Source: Portibacter marinus
GTDB lineage: Bacteria; Bacteroidota; Bacteroidia; Chitinophagales; Saprospiraceae
Length of the DNA stretch: 64,000 nucleotides
Direction of reading: 5' to 3'
Assembly: GCF_021533195.1 (NCBI RefSeq)
Contig: NZ_JAJNKB010000007.1
Coordinates: 204,682 to 268,681 of the forward strand
The notes under the pieces are model-generated. The model did not search any database, was not told where the DNA came from, and saw only the letters and a program-made list of their open reading frames with translations. Every line of letters begins with the position of its first letter. Within the stretch, counting starts at the first letter, position 1. Position numbers and translations under genes: made by a program. Of this stretch, positions 56,701 to 64,000 are shown one piece after another.

Positions 56701-59148
56701 ATCATTGTGGGTCTTGGACTCAAAGACGATCTTACGGAATCTCTTTTAAGTATAACTGTTGAAAAAGCTATTATCAATTATGCTTTACATCACAGAGACA
56801 ATAAAGTTTGTGATAATAATGGTCCGTTACTAGGTAGAATTGTTTCATTAAGTATTGGCAGTGGATATGGCGGTCTTAATGTAGGGTCCAGTCTGAATGC
56901 AATTGTCAAAGGAGTTTCTGATGCCAACTTGAAAGTAAAACATATTGAAGATGGCAGATATGTAATCAATCATGTAGAATTCATCGACTACTATGAAGAT
57001 ATGGCACGTTTCATTTACAAGGAATTAAAGACCATAGAAAGAAGCAATCAGAAACATTCTATAGAAGTAGTCGGTCAAATCAATAAAGGTCAAGGTGGAA
57101 TAAAACGTTATATTTTTCAAAAAGATCAAGGCTGGTGGCACACTTTAACTACTCAAAGTATAAAAGAAGGTAAAGAAGCTAGGGAAGTTGGCTTGAAATA
57201 TCTTTCTTCCTCGGGAATCGCTAAGATTGAAGCTAGTAAATCCTTTGCCTCAATCAAATTCGTTAAAAATCTAATCGCTAAATTTTCCGAGAGTGAAGGA
57301 TTTGACGAAAAAACTTCAAAAACACTATTTGAATTGTTGATACCGCCTTCATTAAAAGACATTTTAAGATCAGGCAAAGACATCATTTGGAAACTTGATG
57401 AAATAACAGCTGGATATCCATGGGAACTACTTTATGACTGGAAGGTAAATAAAACTCCTACGTTTGCACACACAGGTTTAATAAGGCAACTTATCGATCA
57501 GGATGGTATTGTCAAAACGGTCATTTCCACTTCCAATGATGTTTTAGTAATTGGTGATCCGATCTATGCAGATCTGCCTTCGTTGCCAGGTGCAAAAGCA
57601 GAAGCTGAAGCGGTCGCTGAAATGTTAAATCATGATTTTAATGTAACTTCTCTTATCAATGAAAATGCAGATGTCATAGCCAATGAGCTATTTAATAGTG
57701 AGGTTAAGATTTTACATATTGCAGGACATGGCATATATGAGCCCGAAACTAAAGACAAAGAAGAGAGAATAGGCATTGTGATAGAGGATGGTGTTTTGAC
57801 TTCAGGAGATATTGCTCAACTTCCCCTAATTCCGGAATTTGTATTCATTAATTGCTGCCATCTTGGCAAAATTGATAGTAAATATGAGAGATACTATGCT
57901 GATCGTCATAAATTGGCCGCAAATATTGGCACTCAACTAATCAAAATGGGGGTCAAAGCAATTGTCGTTGCTGCATGGGCCGTTAACGATGGAGCCGCAA
58001 AAGTCTTTGCTGAATCACTATATAAGTATATGATCGAAGGGAGATTCTTTGGTGAGGCAGTAAAAGCTGCAAGAGGAGCTTGTTACAGGCACAATCGAAA
58101 TAATGCAACATGGGGCGCATATCAATGCTATGGAAGTCCCTGGTATAAGTTAGTTAATACGGATTACTATGAACCAGGCAAATCGGAATACATATCAGAA
58201 GAAGATGTAATAATAGATTTAGAGAATCTATATATTAAATGCTCCAATATGGATCAAGAGAGTATGGAAGATGTGAGGAATAATTTGAAAGAATGTATAA
58301 CCAAAGCTCGAAAATCAGGATATCATCAACATGCGAGAATAATTGAATTAGAAGGCAACATCTACAATAAACTTGGAGATGTAAAGAAAGCGATTAGCAA
58401 GTATTTTGAACTCTTTAGCATTAATGATGCGAGCTATTCGGTAGCCGCACTAGAGCAATATTGTAATCTATTGGTAAAAGACTATGTGCAAGACGGTGTC
58501 AAAGATCCCGATAGAAGAGATATAATTCTTGAGCAAATTAGAAGCTTAGTATTTATTGGAAAAACTCCTGAAAGGCTTGCTATTTCAGGAAGTGCTCATA
58601 AACGTTTTGCTCAGATTTTCCCGAAAGATCGTTTAGCCTATTTAAACAAAATGAGCGATGATTACCGCTTAGGTTATGAGTTGTTATCCCATTCTGAGCC
58701 AAGAAAGTATACCTATACCTTGGTAAACTTTTTGACTGCTCATTACTACGTGAATCCTACCACGAAAGATATTAGTTACGAAGGTGATCTAATGAGTCCG
58801 AAGAAAGTGCTAATGAAAGTAGAGGAGTACTTTAATCAGGATAGTTTATGGAGAAATATGGATAGTTTCTGGGAGGAGATCTCTGATATAAATGTATGGA
58901 CTGCTCAGTTGTTATATGCCACTGAATATAAAGAGATCAAATCAAGGAAAGATAAAGTTCTGCAGGGATATAAACATCTCTACTTAAAATATGGAGATCC
59001 TCAAAAATTGAATTCAGAAATAGAACATTTTAAGTTTTTAGTAGAGATGAATAATACCGACAAAAAGGAAAAAATAAGAATCCCCAATCAGGAGGTGAAA
59101 GAAGCGATAGACGAAATTTTGGAAGAATTGGAAGGATTGAAGGAATGA
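53788..59148 (+). CDS. Dual alpha/beta-hydrolase (lipase-like) and CHAT protease fusion protein
   Basis: This is a 1786-residue multidomain protein. After an N-terminal domain (about 1-90) comes a first alpha/beta hydrolase (HGTAS oxyanion region at H181, nucleophile Ser249 in SSSRGG). A second is LCAT/PGAP1-like (LPGNLATHLY; Ser631 in AHSMGG; likely His827 in GSEHNF). A conserved linker domain follows (about 895-1130; THGNLKASRKPVMVGHFEGD). The CHAT caspase-like domain (about 1130-1430) has His1314 in AGHG and Cys1357 in FINCCHLG. The helical, TPR-like tail (about 1450-1786) completes the chain. No signal peptide is seen, so it is probably cytoplasmic. ATG 53788 is preferred to GTG 53770. 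It is followed by two genes with ATGA overlaps. The architecture suggests protease and lipase action in defence; this is inferred. Confidence 0.8.
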   Translation: MATTKSEKSISIPGKKLTSDQFNKSTLGLKMVVEEIVEVSSFRGEFSEQILNCNNEDTINIEFEDGSEWLGPAQDIEEILSEAQKKDAEIRGAENTKADFKFPAYIQSDNNRGVTDFIFKYFRKITGAKIPRLDDFMGKVATKFDEKIVANPGIFKVDENFNLTRVSEIKKTNRRLLLFLHGTASSTLGSFENILKFNKNGLWDAIKKVYKDNIYTLEHHTISASPVQNAIDVIKNLPEGSKVDIISSSRGGIISDLLARCNKVVNQHENFYGFTDEEIAILNDDIKEWEKRHKYTDPSPGLIDELNKQANEKKISVGRVIRVASPSRGTTLISERLDHFLNGLLWCIGKAVGGKANPIYEALKELIVQVISNRKNAEQMPGLNAMIPNSPLQRLLNNPSRTVTGDLLIVEGDAEIGGSIKQSIFVILSNLFYWKANDFVVNTDSMRYGVQRGGKTLFTLSKDNQTHHFNYFKNTNTQVAIKNAVLWDGGDIPKGFDEIPRTEEERGITRILNFKPLYPPKVSGKKPLIIILPGNLATHLYTKDNDVVWTDLGALFSGNLTKYCMDYTLEPKAIFKSFYGRLTDKLKGEGYDVLIMPYDWRQSVSVGGAKLKDILEDYIDYGFPVKILAHSMGGLVAREVMISYPDLWERFQKRDGFKLIMLGTPWKGSYVAVSALFGISKMLNKIVIADSKHSKKKVIQAIQSFQGIYDLLPVDDKEIEDYDKFWIKLFNEAENSELFTPNKTLLSNFKEFKKKASNFKLKDTSNIYYIKGSKRTVYRYKIKESLFGKKLTFPKGPYVNGDGVVSWELGIPKELPKNQIAQVGSEHNFLMDDKKNFDLILHLLTFTSNRDGSELSANYLAPPLPLLPSDPNGEKDHTSIIEGIFGIDDSSTEKEGVRAPLFVSVTHGNLKASRKPVMVGHFEGDGIMSAEAALNSALNNKLEERRLFGTYPEEIGENLALFNPDDLPSGAIIVGLGLKDDLTESLLSITVEKAIINYALHHRDNKVCDNNGPLLGRIVSLSIGSGYGGLNVGSSLNAIVKGVSDANLKVKHIEDGRYVINHVEFIDYYEDMARFIYKELKTIERSNQKHSIEVVGQINKGQGGIKRYIFQKDQGWWHTLTTQSIKEGKEAREVGLKYLSSSGIAKIEASKSFASIKFVKNLIAKFSESEGFDEKTSKTLFELLIPPSLKDILRSGKDIIWKLDEITAGYPWELLYDWKVNKTPTFAHTGLIRQLIDQDGIVKTVISTSNDVLVIGDPIYADLPSLPGAKAEAEAVAEMLNHDFNVTSLINENADVIANELFNSEVKILHIAGHGIYEPETKDKEERIGIVIEDGVLTSGDIAQLPLIPEFVFINCCHLGKIDSKYERYYADRHKLAANIGTQLIKMGVKAIVVAAWAVNDGAAKVFAESLYKYMIEGRFFGEAVKAARGACYRHNRNNATWGAYQCYGSPWYKLVNTDYYEPGKSEYISEEDVIIDLENLYIKCSNMDQESMEDVRNNLKECITKARKSGYHQHARIIELEGNIYNKLGDVKKAISKYFELFSINDASYSVAALEQYCNLLVKDYVQDGVKDPDRRDIILEQIRSLVFIGKTPERLAISGSAHKRFAQIFPKDRLAYLNKMSDDYRLGYELLSHSEPRKYTYTLVNFLTAHYYVNPTTKDISYEGDLMSPKKVLMKVEEYFNQDSLWRNMDSFWEEISDINVWTAQLLYATEYKEIKSRKDKVLQGYKHLYLKYGDPQKLNSEIEHFKFLVEMNNTDKKEKIRIPNQEVKEAIDEILEELEGLKE

Positions 59149-59546
59149 AAAAGCTCATAGATAATAAATCGCATTTCTTTGAAATGGATTCCCGAATTAA
59201 GAGGAACCCTTCAGGAGTTTACCTTGAAAAAGGACACAAATACATGATCAATGTAGCAGAGTTAAAAGAGAAGTGGAAGGATTGAATAGTCCCTTGTAGT
59301 TTAGCAGGTTGGAATCCCTTATTCAGATTTTTTCTACCTCCTATTTATAAGGGTGCTAAATACTATTCGTTGTGCGGAGGGATAGGAGATGACTATACCC
59401 ATGCTTTTTTAATCGGTAAAAAAAAAATGTCATTTATAGCTCAAGCGGATGGAGAGTTTTTTGTTTTTGCGAATGATTATGATAGCAGATGGGCATATAA
59501 GAATAATATGGGGATTCTAAAATTAAAAATAACAATCGAAAAATGA
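59145..59546 (+). pseudogene. LecA-like beta-sandwich gene interrupted by one in-frame TGA
   Basis: One frame of 134 codons starts at ATG 59145, overlapping the CHAT stop, and ends at TGA 59544-59546, overlapping the next gene's ATG. It contains a single internal TGA at 59283-59285, after 46 codons. Beyond the TGA, 86 codons are open and protein-like (VPCSLAGWNPLFRF, GGIGDDYTHAFLIGKKK, GEFFVFANDYDSRWAYKNN). The pattern resembles the PA-IL/LecA-like beta-sandwich domain often attached to bacterial lipases. The context EKWKD-stop-IVP suggests a lost Trp codon (TGG to TGA). Either it is a recent pseudogene, a readthrough case, or a base error. The two flanking ATGA overlaps show the gene was coupled to both neighbours. 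Confidence 0.7.
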
Positions 59547-60121
59547 ATAATGTGTTTTTTAGCTATCATCATAGTAGCAATCTAATGTACTTAAAAAAAC
59601 TTCGAGAAATCTTCAAAAATAGAACATTCTCAGACTACGGTTTTAATGATGAGGATCTTGGTGAATCTTCCAAGTATGATATTTCATATAAAATTCAGTA
59701 TCGTCTCTGGTCTTCATCAGTTGTTGTAGTTTTGATAGGAAGTGAAACCGGAAATAGTGAGTGGATAGATTGGGAAATTTGGTATTCGCTTCAAAATATT
59801 CAATCAAAAAAAGCTCAAAATGTAACATTTAAACCAAAAGGATTAGTCGCTTTATATCTACCTGTGGAAAAACATAATGTTCCTGAGAGACTGCAAAAAA
59901 ATATAGATTCAGGTTATGCTAAAGAATTAAGATGGAAAGATTTAGAGGATAACTTTTATAGTGTCATAGAAATGGCATACAATGCTAGAACCAATATTGA
60001 AAAGATAATTATTGGACCACAGCCAAGAGTCAATCCCAGGAAAAATAAACGGTTTCAGAGGTTATATTGGAGTGCAAAGTACTTGTTAAAGAAAATTTTT
60101 CCTATTAAAATTAGCAAATAG
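59543..60121 (+). CDS. ThsB-like TIR domain protein (DUF1863 type)
   Basis: This 192-residue protein has a TIR-like (MTH538/DUF1863, ThsB-type) domain over about residues 1-140. The first strand is VFFSYHHSSN, the middle strand SSVVVVLIGSETGNS, and then comes WIDWEIWYSL, the family signature. The C-terminal about 50 residues are basic and may be a membrane-associated or nucleic-acid-facing tail. Thoeris ThsB proteins of this family make cyclic ADP-ribose-type signals after phage infection. Here the gene is third in the CHAT operon, its ATG overlapping the preceding TGA, so it may signal to the CHAT-lipase protein. That link is inferred. Confidence 0.8.
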   Translation: MNNVFFSYHHSSNLMYLKKLREIFKNRTFSDYGFNDEDLGESSKYDISYKIQYRLWSSSVVVVLIGSETGNSEWIDWEIWYSLQNIQSKKAQNVTFKPKGLVALYLPVEKHNVPERLQKNIDSGYAKELRWKDLEDNFYSVIEMAYNARTNIEKIIIGPQPRVNPRKNKRFQRLYWSAKYLLKKIFPIKISK

Positions 60122-60149
60122 CATTTATTAAAATTCAGCTTGGTTTTTT

Positions 60150-63100
60150 TCACTCACAGATATTCCAATTATTCAGATATCCATTTAGTTTTCCTGGATC
60201 AAAATATTTAGCAATTTCTTCAGTCAAGCTCATATTTTCAGATAAGTAATTAGCTCTAATTGTATCTCTTTCTGCCTCGTCCAAATTTAGCTCTGACTCT
60301 TTAGTTGCCAAATCTCTCAATACAAAGGTCGTATGCTGACTTGAAGCTATTAATTTGTCATCAAGTGAAAAAACTAAAGCAAGACTACCACCTGGTTTTG
60401 GACTGTAAAATGTGGAAATGAGTTCGCCTTTCGTATTCCACACCAAAACTTGTTTGCTTTCCGAAATATCATATAAGTAGTTACCGGAAGGTGAAAAAGA
60501 TAAGTTTTCACCCTTTTTAAAAAGAAGTCCGTCATTGTGATGTTCAATACCTTTAAATGAATTAATTAAATTACCATTAAGATCATGAAGAAAGATTTGA
60601 TTATCAAAATCATATGTTAAGATTTTATCACCATTCGGTGATGTGGTAATATTTCTAAATGTACTGTTTGGGCCTTTAAATTGAAAATCATTTTCACTCA
60701 TCTGTCCTTTACTGTCAATTATGTAAGGACTACCGTTGCTTTTAAGACCAATCCACATGTTTTTATAATTTGCAAAATCAAGACTTTTATTGTCTATTAT
60801 TTTTAACAAACTAGCTTCATCATTCCATAAAAAAGCTCTGTTGTTATCATGGATTGACAAAATAGATGCTCCGTCTTTAGATATATAAATTTTACGAAAT
60901 ATTGGTGTTGAATAGCTATTGCCTGGAAGATTAAATTTCTTAGCTTCTCTGTCACTATTTGGTCTAAATAAGTAAGCATGCTTTCTACTGTATGCGACAA
61001 CAAAATCGCCGTTGGGGGAGAATTGGATGTCGTAATTTCCTAACCCTCCAAGTTCAAATTTATGCTTCACGCTACCAGCCAAGTCAACTATAGTAACTGT
61101 GCCTTTATAATCTATTGCAATAATATAGTCTCCTTTCGGAGAAAATCGAGCACATCCTACTTGCGACCTTTTAATATCAAACTCGTTCACTAAGGCGCCA
61201 TCTGTATTCCACAAGAATACTTTTGAGCCTAATCCTGCTGAAAGTATTTTCGTTCCATCTCGAGAAAAATCAAGAGATAAGACGTAACCATTATGTCTAG
61301 GAAATATTTTTGAATAGAAATGGGTTTTATCATAACAATTTAAAATACCATTCTTCAAACTTAATATGTCACTTTCAAAAAATGAATCTTTGTAAGTTGC
61401 ATTTTTTTCAAGATAAGTTGCTAGATGCAATGACATTGTGGGATCGATTTCTTTCATGCTTATCGCTTTACTAAGCATCTCAGATTCCTTAATATGTTTT
61501 ACATATCTTAAATAAAATAACAGGACTGAGACGACTAGTGAAATCACTATTACCGAAAAAATAAGAATTGATATTCTATTTTTCAACCTCTTTTTATTAA
61601 CCAAAAGTTGACTAGAATCGACAAATTCAATAATCGCCGGATCATGTAACTTTATAAATATCTCTTGAGCACGCTGCAATTTTAATCCAGACCAAAGATC
61701 TTCTGGATCCCTTTTGTTCACAATCCAGGTGTTGGCATCTTGTTGGAGTTGTTGTAGAAATAGAAGTTCAGAATGATTATCATTAAGCCATTTTTTAAGA
61801 GAAGGCCATGAATCAAATAATGATTCATGAGAGACTTCTATCATCACTTCATCATTATTAATATATGTAGTTAGCAATCGTTTAGCAATAAACTCGTTTA
61901 TATATTTATCAACAATAACTACTTCGGGTATTGTTTTTCTAACAGGCTTCCTCACATATTTGCCATCATGAGTTACACTTACCATTTGTAGGAATACATT
62001 TTTTAAAGCTTCTTGCTTATCATCAGCAAAAGCTCTTTTTAATATAGCTGATGCTTCGTTTGAAATGGCACCTTTTATCCCACCTAATTGCTCATATTCA
62101 TGTATTTTAAGTTTTTTATCATCACCATAATCTTCCCACAGTTTCCTTAAAGTGAAAGAAAGTAAAGGGAGTGCATCTTCTGAATCCTCTAATAAACGAT
62201 CAGCAAGACCCATTTCTAGACTTACAGCACCTAGCCTTGCAGGAGTCTCAATGACTTTACGCATGTTCTCTTTTTGCATAGGACCTAAAGAAAGTACTTC
62301 GTAATCAAGCCTTTGCAATGTCTTGTTTTTCTGGTAAACACCTAAAAAATCAGACCGCATAGTAAATAAGAGAAAAAGTTTCTTTTGATCAAATATCAAG
62401 CTATTTGAAAGTATTCTCACAAAGCTATTCATCTTATCATTAGAATTAAAATTGATGAAAAATTCTTCAAATTGATCAATCACGATAAGAACTTTAGTAT
62501 TGCGTATTTCAGCGCTTTGATGTGTAATTTTGTCGAGTATCTTATTCAGTGCTGTAGGTGACGATGAATTTTTTTCATAAGAATAATTACTTGCATTTGC
62601 GAGGTATACATCAGATTCTAATTTTTCTTGAATACTCTCTGCATTCATGATTTTTGAGTAATCATCAGAATTATATTGTTTGAAGGTTGATTCAAGTGAT
62701 ATAGAAATCTCTAAAAAAGGATCATATCTTGGTTGAAACTGATCAATGATGATCCACTCATTACTTAGAGCTCTAAGTTTAGGCAATATCCCCGCCATGA
62801 CTAGTGAAGATTTTCCAGAACCTGATGCTCCTACAACCATAGCCGTATTCGGTGCTCCTCTAGAAAGTAACTCCAATCCCATTCGAATCTCATCATTCCT
62901 TCCAAAAAAGACTGGCGCATCTTTTTCTTTATAAGATAAAAGTCCTAAATAAGGGCATTGATTTGCTTTCCATTCGCCTTCTACTCCTAAAATCTGCGCA
63001 GATTCAAGCCCCTTATACAAACGTTGCCAACCTTCTTCTTCAGAATTTGACATATCAATGATTTGGCGATCTAATAGAATATAATTCAATTCGCTATTGT

Positions 63101-63395
63101 CTAGATTTTCATCGAAAATCAATGTATTAATGTATTTTCCTTCCATTCTTGCTAAAGCTAATTCAGCAAAACACCATTTTGAACTTAAGTAGTCTTTCGT
63201 CACAATTACGATTACAGCTTGACATGACCTTAATTTTCTATATAAGGTTTGCTCCCAGCTACTGCCAGCATTAATTCCTAAAGTTGGATCAAAGTCCAAA
63301 AAAATTGAATAGTGCCCTTTTTTCTCAAGTTTTTCTTTCACAAGTTGAGCAAGACTATTATCATTACTACTGTGACTGATGAATATTGTGCTCAT
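60150..63395 (-). CDS. TIR-STAND ATPase-membrane helix-WD40 protein
   Basis: This is a 1081-residue NLR-like protein. A TIR domain (1-135) starts IFISHSSNDN and has the putative NADase Glu78 in KWCFAELALA. A novel-STAND (nSTAND1) ATPase opens with CPYLGL (147-152) and FFGRNDE, with Walker A GASGSGKSS (189-197), Walker B LIVIDQFEEFF (303-313) and MRSDFLG. A winged-helix-like SHESLFDSWP is at about 522. One transmembrane helix (608-630) is followed by a beta-propeller of about seven WD40-like blades (about 690-1055; FSRDGTKILSAG, FSPNGDFVV). Such proteins sense a signal with the propeller and oligomerise to activate TIR. It is convergent with the ThsB-like gene, 28 bases apart. Confidence 0.85.
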   Translation of the reverse strand: MSTIFISHSSNDNSLAQLVKEKLEKKGHYSIFLDFDPTLGINAGSSWEQTLYRKLRSCQAVIVIVTKDYLSSKWCFAELALARMEGKYINTLIFDENLDNSELNYILLDRQIIDMSNSEEEGWQRLYKGLESAQILGVEGEWKANQCPYLGLLSYKEKDAPVFFGRNDEIRMGLELLSRGAPNTAMVVGASGSGKSSLVMAGILPKLRALSNEWIIIDQFQPRYDPFLEISISLESTFKQYNSDDYSKIMNAESIQEKLESDVYLANASNYSYEKNSSSPTALNKILDKITHQSAEIRNTKVLIVIDQFEEFFINFNSNDKMNSFVRILSNSLIFDQKKLFLLFTMRSDFLGVYQKNKTLQRLDYEVLSLGPMQKENMRKVIETPARLGAVSLEMGLADRLLEDSEDALPLLSFTLRKLWEDYGDDKKLKIHEYEQLGGIKGAISNEASAILKRAFADDKQEALKNVFLQMVSVTHDGKYVRKPVRKTIPEVVIVDKYINEFIAKRLLTTYINNDEVMIEVSHESLFDSWPSLKKWLNDNHSELLFLQQLQQDANTWIVNKRDPEDLWSGLKLQRAQEIFIKLHDPAIIEFVDSSQLLVNKKRLKNRISILIFSVIVISLVVSVLLFYLRYVKHIKESEMLSKAISMKEIDPTMSLHLATYLEKNATYKDSFFESDILSLKNGILNCYDKTHFYSKIFPRHNGYVLSLDFSRDGTKILSAGLGSKVFLWNTDGALVNEFDIKRSQVGCARFSPKGDYIIAIDYKGTVTIVDLAGSVKHKFELGGLGNYDIQFSPNGDFVVAYSRKHAYLFRPNSDREAKKFNLPGNSYSTPIFRKIYISKDGASILSIHDNNRAFLWNDEASLLKIIDNKSLDFANYKNMWIGLKSNGSPYIIDSKGQMSENDFQFKGPNSTFRNITTSPNGDKILTYDFDNQIFLHDLNGNLINSFKGIEHHNDGLLFKKGENLSFSPSGNYLYDISESKQVLVWNTKGELISTFYSPKPGGSLALVFSLDDKLIASSQHTTFVLRDLATKESELNLDEAERDTIRANYLSENMSLTEEIAKYFDPGKLNGYLNNWNICE

Positions 63396-63459
63396 TTCTA
63401 ATTTTCAATTTAGTTGCCTAATAACGGCCTGAATTTCTGCTAAATCCTACATAGCTAAC

Positions 63460-64000
63460 TGAGCTTCCCCCCAATTGTTAGACAGAAATAGTCTGTTTTT
63501 AAGTTTGAATTTGGCAGTTCGGTTTTCCACATTTCAATATCAAAAATATCCATGGTAAGATATTTTCAGATGTTGAACATAGTGGGAAACATGAATATTT
63601 ATGCAGCTACTTTTAGCTTCGTTTTATAGATTGTTGCTGGGTGATAATCGTTCAAGCTTGAATGACGTCTTTTGTAGTTATAATAGTGAAAGTAATCATT
63701 TAACATCAAATATAAGTGCTCTCCATCTCTTGGAGGCATCAAGTATACTTTCTCATACTTTACAGTTCTCCACAATCTTTCTATAAATACATTGTCAATA
63801 GCTCTGCCTTTACCATCCATACTCAGTCTTATCTTATGCTTTTTCGTAATAGCCTTTGTAAAAATCTCAGAGCTAAACTGAGATCCTTGATCTGTATTTA
63901 TGATCTCTGGTTTACCATACATTGTTATAGCCTCGTCTACAACCTGAACACACCATTCAGCCTCCATTGTATTAGATATTGACCATCCGACTACAAATCT
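63460..64000 (-). mobile_element. IS3-family insertion sequence, one end in window
   Basis: The transposase reads leftward and runs off the right edge. The likely terminal repeat starts at TGAGCTTCCCCCCAATTG (63460); a C-run next to CAATTGTTAGACA is the kind of terminus I know from IS3-family elements in this phylum. The other end is outside the window, so neither the inverted repeat partner nor a target duplication can be checked. The element lies about 65 bases from the start of the TIR-STAND gene. Confidence 0.55.
63599..64000 (-). CDS. IS3-family transposase OrfB, C-terminal part
   Basis: This is the C-terminal part of a DDE (rve) integrase-type transposase. The frame is open to the window edge, and the ATG at 63967 is internal, since VVGWSISN precedes it in frame. 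The visible catalytic Asp is in NTDQGSQF and the catalytic Glu in NVFIERLWRTVKYE. The end YYNYKRRHSSLNDYHPATIY is the standard IS3/IS150-type C-terminus. It shows no frameshift in the visible part, so the element may be active. Confidence 0.9.
   Translation of the reverse strand, partial: RFVVGWSISNTMEAEWCVQVVDEAITMYGKPEIINTDQGSQFSSEIFTKAITKKHKIRLSMDGKGRAIDNVFIERLWRTVKYEKVYLMPPRDGEHLYLMLNDYFHYYNYKRRHSSLNDYHPATIYKTKLKVAA

Noticed and set aside
53788..59148. CHAT protein as a classical TPR-CHAT (Craspase) effector of a type III-E CRISPR system
   Set aside because: There is no gRAMP/Cas7-11 gene or repeat array nearby, and the chain begins with hydrolase domains instead of the TPR layout of that family.

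Overview
The window is chromosomal DNA of a Bacteroidota bacterium, probably marine or free-living and near Cytophagales or Saprospiria; the order cannot be settled from sequence alone. The signs are TonB-dependent receptor and PorV-type outer-membrane genes, type IX secretion (T9SS) C-terminal domains, Bacteroidota families (DUF4837, DUF4230), a CarB without the allosteric domain, and repeated TAnnTTTG -7 promoter boxes shortly before start codons.

Bases 1-48,163 are mostly core genome. In order: a cut-off beta-barrel porin; gltB-gltD (glutamate synthase); an AI-2E-type permease; a DUF4177-like protein and an ElaA acetyltransferase; an O-antigen-ligase-like protein; pheS-hisS; two unknown exported proteins; gatA; a MltD-like lytic transglycosylase; two Hsp20 genes; a DUF4837 lipoprotein; carB; a 2-hydroxyacid dehydrogenase; a TonB receptor / 1353-residue surface protein / PorV-like operon; greA-HIT; ruvC; a flippase-like, DUF3108, DUF4230 run; two tandem POT peptide transporters; purU; a PDZ protein; a glycosyltransferase; a lipoprotein; gyrB; tsaE; and alanine dehydrogenase.

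Bases 48,164-64,000 are accessory. Two paralogous secreted leishmanolysin-like metalloproteases with T9SS tails end at a strong terminator. A 1.3 kb gene-poor stretch follows, holding a decayed second copy of the 3' end of the alanine dehydrogenase gene. Next comes a likely conflict or defence locus. A 1786-residue protein carries two alpha/beta-hydrolase (lipase-like) domains, a CHAT caspase-like protease domain and a helical tail. It is coupled by ATGA overlaps to a small beta-sandwich (LecA-like) gene, which is broken by one in-frame TGA, and then to a ThsB-like TIR gene. Facing this operon is a 1081-residue TIR-STAND ATPase-membrane segment-WD40 protein. An IS3-family element, cut by the window edge, lies just upstream of that gene.

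The most notable region is 53,788-63,395: lipase, caspase-like protease, two TIR proteins and a STAND sensor side by side. I infer an abortive-infection-type system. Its biological role is not shown by the sequence.
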